Shown here: piece after piece, positions 20,675 through 29,600 of the stretch
How the letters are laid out: each line of letters begins with the position of its first letter
How positions within the stretch are numbered: position 1 is the stretch's first letter
Notes under the pieces: model-generated
The model's database searches: none
What the model was told of the DNA's origin: nothing
What the model saw: the letters and a program-made list of their open reading frames with translations, nothing else
Assembly (NCBI GenBank): GCA_029168955.1
Contig: JAPDOI010000038.1
Coordinates: 771,001-835,000, forward strand
Length of the DNA: 64,000 bases
From: Aplectana chamaeleonis
Lineage: Eukaryota > Nematoda > Chromadorea > Rhabditida > Cosmocercidae
Reading direction: 5' to 3'
Position numbers and translations under genes: made by a program

Positions 20675-23600
20675 ATGAGCGCCATAAGTATGACCTCCTA
20701 CGACTCGAACAGCCTGATCACATCCACTTTTTCTCTTTTCTTCCTACTAGTTACGTCATTATGTGTTGGAAAAGTCTTCTCCTACATCTCACTTCCTCCT
20801 TTATTCGGTGAGTACATTATTTCAATTTTCAGTTTTTCAAGGTCATTGGAGATTCTGTAGTGCGCGAGTGCCAGTGCGCGAAATCCGTGGTGGACCAACA
20901 TAGGCATGGATCTTGAAGAGACTTCGTGTTCATTGTTGAAAGTTGACGCAAACTCGGTGCACCTACATATGTTATAGCATAGGGCACCGAGTTTGCGCCA
21001 ACCTTCGACGGTGAACGAGACGTCTCTTCACGATCTATGCCGACGTTACGTGGCGTAGTGCTAGTCATCAGTATCGATCGAAAATCGTCCGCATCTGATA
21101 TGCTCTGTGCTGTCACACGTTAGCGCAAAGCATGCACTAGGCCTGAGGCATCTTTCATAGTCCTCACCGCAATCGCGGCACGCTCTGGACGCGCGGGAAG
21201 CGCGGTGGACGATGAAAGTTCTTAACGCGCCGCACGCGCGTTGAAGGCTTTCGTAGTCCACCAGCACCGCCATGGCGGCGCCGCCAAAGCCCCCGTGGCG
21301 GTTTCACCGTTTCAATCAATACTTGCTTCTCGATTTGAGTCCACTCCAACATAAATAATTCTGGGACTATCCTGCGCCATCGCATACGCAAATGCTAGCC
21401 AGGAATTTCCGTGCATGTCACAGTTTAGGCCCGACTTTTACCCGCACCGCCATGGCGGTGCCGCCGGGAATTTTATAGTGGCTTTCCGCGCGTGACGCCC
21501 GGTGAAAAGTTTCATAGTCCACAGCTCGTGACGCGCGTGACGCGCGTGCCGCGCTTGCGGTGAGGACTATGAAAGATGTCTGAGAGTTCGAGAGTGAGGG
21601 AAAGAAGGGGTTCGTTCGTCAACGCACGTCACCTTAAGTCTACAGTAGACACTCTGCTATGGTGAGTCTAAAAATTTCCATGATCAGGCTCATGTGGCAA
21701 ACCTCTACTCTGGGTCATGACTCATCGAGGAAAGGCTGTCAAGCAGGTTTTCGGAGAAGTGTCAGTTGTGAATCTACTATGAGCTCTTTAACATGCCACA
21801 CATTTTTCCCGCACCAGAGTGATCTTTGCATTGCAAATCGCCGCCGGTGAATCATCGAGACGAAATTGTCAACCGCGGAAACATGGTCGAATTGCATGAC
21901 TACAGATGTTGAAATTCACGAGCAGATGCGAATTATTTTGGAGCATTGGAGCAGTGTTGGGGTTTAGCAAAGTTTACCCACCCGCAATATCAATACACCT
22001 GAATTCTTCACTCTCGATACACGCAAGAGTAACAGAAAAATGAGAGAAATAAAAAGAAACCCAAACTTGGAAAAAACCTATCAGCTGTCCATTATCAATT
22101 CCTGGCGAAATTGGAACCCAGCCAGCCATGGTTACAATATTCCGCGTTTTTTTTCATTCAGAAATTTCTCATGAAATTTTGAACATTTTCTCAACGTGTT
22201 GTCTACCTTTCGACAGGAAATTATTTACCCTTCGAAACAGGGCAACTGGTTTTTCTGAATGACTTGATTGTTATCGAATTCTGGATCACAAGATATCATT
22301 AGGTTGTGATTGCTGTTATACCCACACAGCTCTCGTGTCAACTAGCTGAAGTATGCAGCGCGGGTGTGCGTAAACTAGTAGGGCCAGTAAGCTCGTCCAC
22401 GCCCTGAACGTTAGAAACCGTTATTTTAGCTTATTCTGAACATTTTTCTTCGATGTGTCTCCACTATTAGTTGCCACACAACCAAACAACACCATTTTTG
22501 GGTCGAACTCATGTGTTACATTGATCGTGAACACTGCCTTTAAAGACAGTGGTCACGATGAAAAACGTTAACGAAAAAACTACAAAAATCAGCCTAGATC
22601 GAAAACAGCTGAAAAACTAGGAAGGTAGAGCGGTGAAAAACGGGCTAGAATTAGAGTTTCTAAGACCCAAAGATGCCACTTCGTGCACACGTGCACAGCG
22701 TCGCCAAGAAAGATCGCAGTCTCATGCCGGGCGGTCAAAAATCATCGACATTCAGAGGAAGATATAAATGCAAATTTCCCTAATAAAAACAGTTGAGCAA
22801 TGAAAGAAAGCACTTCAGTCAATGTTTCTGACTAGATGTGTACAAAAATCGAAAGGTTCATTAATTGAAATTCAATTTCAAGCCAGCTGATGTTCTTGAT
22901 ATTAGAGATCATCGATGCCGATGATGTGGAGTGGGCTCGTCCACCATCAAAAGACAAGAAAGTTCAGGCTTCAAATTTGGCCCAAAACAGTGGTTTTTTC
23001 GCGATTTTTTCTTATAGGTCCTACTACTCGAGACCCAGAAAAGGGTATAGAGAGAAAAAAAACGACAAGCATATTTGATCGCGACCACTGCCTTCAACAC
23101 TCTAGCCCGGAAAACGTTGCGATGCAGGTTCGAGTCCTGCCTGGCATCTTAAGTTTTGTATTCAACTCAGCTACCTCGTGATGTTTCGTGATCATGTACC
23201 ATGCCAGAAAGAGGCATAAACATTCAAAAACATCAAAATTCGATTTTTGGGTCGATAAGGTAGAGGGTAAAAAAGGCTCCGAATCATTACTTCGAAAATT
23301 GAAATTTCCGAAGCCCAATTACACCTCCATGTGGAGAGGAAAATTTTCTTCTGAAAGACCTACAGCGTGCCACTGAATTTTTTGAATTTGTGAAATTTTA
23401 GCTTTTTTTTGAACAACTTTTATTCATGGAAAACAATGCGCATAACGAAGCATCAATCATTTGTGTTTTCTCCGTAGCTCTCCACATCCTCCTCTTACCT
23501 CTGTACCTGTTATCGATAAGTTTATCAATCAGTGATGAAATTCGAATAGTGTATTTGTATTCGAATAGCATATTGGTTAGCTGTGACAAGGACTGCCTAA

Positions 23601-26600
23601 GATTTTTCAAGGAAATTGCAAAAAAATTTCATCAAGTTTCAAAAAAATAGGTGTCATGTCACGGGTCAATTGAAAGTGAATTTTCGGCTCTACATGATAG
23701 TGTATTCGGTTGAGAAAAGTAATTGTTCAAGTCGTTTCTCGGATCAATAATTTGGAACCTTTTTGAAGGTCTACATTGGGGTGCGCCAAAAAGAGGCACT
23801 CTGATGTGGGAGGGGCCTAAGAGCGAATGACGCGCGCACCTTCTCTTGAACGAGTTTCTTTTGCATAGCGATGCCTTTTCCTAGGATATTCCTGGAAATA
23901 TTAGCTACTCTAAATCGATTTTGTCTCTACTGAGTACCAGATGACTACTATTTCTCCTATTCATTTTCTAATCCATGAGAATGTGTCCTCAGAAAGGTGC
24001 GCGCGCCATGCGCTCTTGGGCCCGCCCACATCGGAGTGCTTCCGTTCCCTCCCTCTCTACTTTTAGAAAAAATCGATAAAATTGGAGTCAGTCAGGAAAA
24101 CCAGCTCCACCATTTCAAAGAGCAAATTGTTCTCTGTCCAGTGATATAAAACATGTATGGACTTTCCGAAATTTCAAAGAAAATTCCCGAATAAAAAAAA
24201 CACAGAAACCTATTCCCCAACCCAATTAGATTTTGGTGAAGGCCGCAACCGCTTCACCGTTTCTTTCGACAGCGGTACATTTTGTGCTACCTCCGCAAAG
24301 GCGGTGGTTTGAATTAATTTAGCAAATGATGGCTATGACACTCACTCTATTTTTCGTACTTCAACATGATTTTATAATTTACTGTGCTTTTCTGGGCCTA
24401 ATTTCGGTCCGCAATTGCGTCTCGACACCCCTTGCGGTCGCGCGCTTTCGAGTCGGAGAAGTTTTCAGCGCCGCAGCCGCCGATCTGTTTATTTAAGATG
24501 GGTTTCGAAAACTGAAAACTAAAAACAATTGGAGAAAACTGTATCAAGAAGCCACATCTAGTCGGCTCTGGCGCTGGAAACTCGACTGATTCGAGTGCGT
24601 GGGGCCGCATAGTGTGTCGAGACGCAATCGCGAACCGGAATTGTGAGTCCAGAGAAGCACTGTAAATTAAGAAAAAAAAACGTTATTCGGACCTAATATT
24701 GAAATGGACCACAGGGTGCACAGCAAACATTGGGATCACAAAGAAGGTTTTTTCCAGGAATCTGTCCATTTTCACCTACTAAAGCGTTCAGAATAATCTC
24801 CTTCTCATGACCTCCGCGCGTGGTTGACAAATGAGTTCGCAGGTCACATAAATCCCTGCACTAGCCAAAGCCGATTGGGACAGGCTCCAATTTCATCGTG
24901 TTTTTCTACAGGATGCCTCCTGGTCGGGATGTTAGTGAAGAATGTCGCCGCCCTTGACGAGATCTTCGATGTGAATCCACGGTGGGAGTGGTGTATTCGA
25001 ACATTGGCGCTGACCGTGATTCTTATCCGATGTGGACTGGGATTGAGTTGGGACTTCCTCAAGGATGCAATGGTACGGAGCTTCCTGCAGTGATACTTAC
25101 CTATCGAGCCAACCGGTTGTCAATCAACCTGCTCGCTCCTAAGAAAATGAATTTTTATTTGCTAATGTTATGAAATTAAGGCGGTCACCATGAGTATGGG
25201 GATCCTGACAGCAGCAGTCGAGAGCGGCGTGATAGCACTGGCGGCTTTTTTCATTTTTGGATGGCCCGTGCAAATGGCTCTCATATGCGCGTGAGTTTCT
25301 AACATTTCCTGCCATTGCATACTACCTTGTTCTACACTGTATAAAGCAAAAGTCGTGTAGCGGCTAGTGTAGCCAAATACACACATATGAGTCACTGCGG
25401 TCACTTAAAGGCAGTGTTCACGAAGAAAAAGTTGCACGTTTTCTTGGCTTAAACGTAAGCTTTGGGTCCCTTTTGAAAATTGAAAACGGAAGTGCGACCA
25501 AAAACGGCCGGTAAGTGGGTGAAAATCTCGTGGGCCAGTCAACCCATTGGGCCACTCCGCCCACGTCCTATAACAGTTTCCCTGAATTCGCGGTTAAATG
25601 AGCGATGGTTCCCGATCATAAGCCCCGTTCTTCCCTTCATTCTCAGCGTCTCTCTTTACTCAGGTCAGCTCCCACACATCGGCTGCAAAAAACGGGAGTT
25701 ACAAGCCTCGGACAACTCGTCCACAATACTTTCTTAGCTGAATTTTAAGGGGCCATAACTTCGTTTCCAGGGGGTCTTGTACGATTCCAGGGACATCATT
25801 GAAATCAGCAGGGGACCGTTTACCAGATAGACGGAAAAACAGGAGAACGATTTCTACCGTGAACACTGCCTTTAAAGGCATCGTACACGATGAAAATTTT
25901 TTCATGTTTTTCTACAATTTGACCTCTTTAGTAAACAAAAATGTCGAATAAGCCCATGAAAAACCGTCATTTGAAAAGAAAAATCAATCGGAACACATTG
26001 TTAATACGAATTTGAATTACGCGCCAAAATGGTTTTGAGGTTTTTCTGCATTTGGAGACTTGGTCACCGCCATTTTTGAAGTTTTCCTGCATGTAGAGTT
26101 TGTTCCATGAATGTTTTCCACGTTGTTCGACGGCCACATCAACATTCAACGAAAAAGTGTTAGTTGACCAACCCAGAAGTGCTAGATGATCGGCCCCACA
26201 GCAGTTTTCAGGTGGCCATAACTTTTAAGGGGAGCATTTTCGAAGCCTTAAGCTCCGTGAGCGATGTCGGCTAGCCGAATTGTTCGATTGTACACAAAAA
26301 ATCGAAAATGTTTTCCACTGTAGACGATGCCTTTAAAGGCAGTGGTCACGATGAAAAACGTGATCGAAATAGATTACAAAAATCAGTTTAGATCGAAAAC
26401 AGCTGAAAAACTTTGTGGGTAGCGCGATGAAAAACGGTCTAGAATTAGTTTTTTTATGGCCCAAAGATGCCAGTTCGTGCACACGTGCACAGCGCCGACC
26501 AAAAAGATCGCACTCTCATGCCGAGCAGTTAAAAATCATCGACACTCAGAGGAAGAAATAAATGCAAATTAACATAATAAAAACAGTTGAACCATGAAGC

Positions 26601-29600
26601 AAGCATTTCAATCGACGTTTTTGACTAGATGAGTATTTGAGCAGGTCAGTCCGAAGGTTAATGTTCATTAATTGAAATTCAATTTCAAGCCAGCTGATGT
26701 TCTTGGTATAAGAGATCATCGATGCCGGTGATGCGGAGTGAGCTCGTTCTCTGAGAGTTTCGGCCGCGAAATAGCCGCAAAATAGCCCACCAGGCTCCGC
26801 AGCGGCTCCTGGTGGGCTATTCGCCGACTATTTTGCGGCTATTTCTCGGCTTCTCACGAAACGGACAAGAAGTAGCCGAGAAAGAGCCGAGATTCAACCG
26901 AGAAATTTTTAGAAGTAAACAAAATTAACCAAGACGCAGCCGTCGCCGGCTTGCCGAGCCACCATCTGGGGCCGCCAGCGGTTGGGCGGGGCCTCCAGAG
27001 GCTGAACGAGGTCCAAGTACCTCAAACTTGGGTAATTGAACCGACGGAGGAGCTGACATCTCAATCATGCCTCTGGAATGCGCAGTATATCTACCTGGAG
27101 AGCATTATTTCATGGCTGTTTCGCGGCCATTTTGCGGCGAGCATTATTTGGCGGCTATTTTGCGGCGAGCATTATTTAGCGGCTATTTCTCGGCCATTTT
27201 GCAGCCAGCATTTTTTGGCGGCTATTTCGCGGCTATTACGCTGCAATGAGGCATTTCGCGGCTATTTCGCGGCCATTCCTCGGCCAAAACTCTCAGAGTT
27301 CACCATCGAAAAACAAGGAAGTTCAGGCTTCAAATTTGGCCCGAAACAGCGATTTTTTCTATTAGGTCCTACTACTCTGAACCCAGAGTACGGTTTGGAA
27401 AGGAAAAGAAGACGCATAACTGATCGCGACCACTGCCTTCAAAATCACCACGATCGTGATGAGTAGCTGAATTGAAGGCGTTCTCAGACTGACGAGAAGT
27501 GACAACGTGGCAGACGTCTACCAGAAGCTGTTTATTACCGCATGGTTAACGAACGGTCAGCAACAGACGCGACATGACCTTCCACCCTCATTGACACTCA
27601 TGGTCTCTGCTATTCAATCAGTACCTACGCAGCCGCTTGTTGTAGTAATAGTCTTTAGGTACCAATGCACGAAAACGTGAGAAACAATGGTCCGCTTATA
27701 AAGGTTTTTGTCAGTATTAATTTACAACTGTTTTTTTGCTTTTTAGGATTCCGGATTTTTATTTTCATGGTTATTATGTTTTACCTGTTTTGAATACGCG
27801 TGACGATAGTTTGCGTCTATTGAATAAATATAAATAAATAAACCATTATGATGAAGATAGCTCCGGGTCATCTCGCGATCGATACGCGTTAGGCGGCGTC
27901 TAGAGTTCATTCGCTACGTGACGTTATAATTAGCCTACGTGTCGACCATGCGACGTCACGTCGCGTCATCGCTAGTTGTTCACACTAAAGAGGCGCGATT
28001 CGTCGAGTTTGACGCGCATATGATGATCGCTCCGCGTCGAACGCTCCGCGTCGCATTGCAACGCTACGCGATGGTCGCGAGGCGATTGTCACCTTTTTTC
28101 TTGCAAAATTAAGAAGAAAAACTGCAATATAAAGGTAATGCAGTTCTTATGGTGTAGAAAAAACATGCGAATATTTCAGTCTCATTTCACCAAAAAAACG
28201 CCCTATTCTGTACACACAGCTCCAAAAAAATTCTACGCATGAATTCCTGCCGATGTCTTTTTGATTGTTTTGCCATTAATACAGCAAATTGTCATAACGA
28301 AAACAAAAAGTTGCGATAGGAGATACAGTTAACAGATAAAAGAAGATACATTACACTGAAATAGGCAGAATAATCTAAAATATTGATTAATTTTGCTTGG
28401 ATACGGAAAATTGCGGAAGTACGCAAATGCGCGTAGTCGCCTAGCATTCGCGCGGTGTTTACACCTTGATTTCTGCGCAACTCGATTTTTGCGTGGCGCT
28501 GACATGTGCTATCGCGTCGCGCCCCGAGACCTCTGAACGTCGCCCCAGGCGTCGTTTATGCTTCCGCCGCCGGGCAGCGCTACGAAGTGCGGTCCCATAT
28601 TATCGACCGTGCCGCGCCGCGTGATCAATATTACAGGAATTCGCTGCGCCGCGCCGCTTGGCGGCGGGATTATAATAGACTCTTTGCAGAAATGCACTGT
28701 GCCGCGCTGCTTGGCGGCGGAAGTATAAACGACCCCTTAGAGCGGATTCGCCGAATGCATCAGAGATACAGGGTTCGGTCTCGCCGGATACGTAGCGACC
28801 AGCCGGCCCTCTGCTCTTCACCGCCGTTTATCTTTATCGTTTTCAAGTGATTTTCGCACCTTGCCGCCATGACCCAGTGACCCCAGACTGCCCCTTGTTA
28901 ATGGCGCCAACCTTCTGGCTCTAATGTAATTCGAAACCTTAGGTTCGTGCTCACTGCCGTGTCACCTGCAGTAACCGTTCCTGCGATGTTGGACCTCCAG
29001 AATCAAGGGCTGGGCACGAGAAAGGTGAGAGCTACGCTTTCCATGTTGACTGGTGCAATCTCTTCGTACCAAAACATTGAAGGGAATCCCGACACTTGTC
29101 CTTGCTGCAGCCACACTCGACAATATCTTCTGCATCACGGCGTTCTCTGTCACGACGACAATTGCATTCTCAAGCGGTATGTGACCTCGTTTTTAGCTTG
29201 GTGAACCCTAAACATGCAAATTTTCAGAGCCCTTGTTCGAAGTCATAGGAGTCACAGTGGCACAGCTGATTGCCGGAACATTCATTGGTGTGATTGTAGG
29301 TGGGTCTTTATCTTCTATACAAATGCCCATTTTCGTAGCCATGCCGTCCCACGCAATGAAGTTGACTTGTGTGTCGTCTGCAACTGCGGAAGCACATATC
29401 ACTCCGGAATTGTGTAGCGAAATCTAAGGATCGCCACAGATTCAAAGTGACTAAAGTATGTTATTGCTCTTAACAGGATGGGTCATGTGGTGGTTCCCAA
29501 TCTCATACGTCGACAACAGTTCAGTTTGTAGGACGCTGCTGATGTTCACGATACCATCTGCTGTTGTTCTCGGTGAGTAGAAGCGACAAATCTCCTTGTT

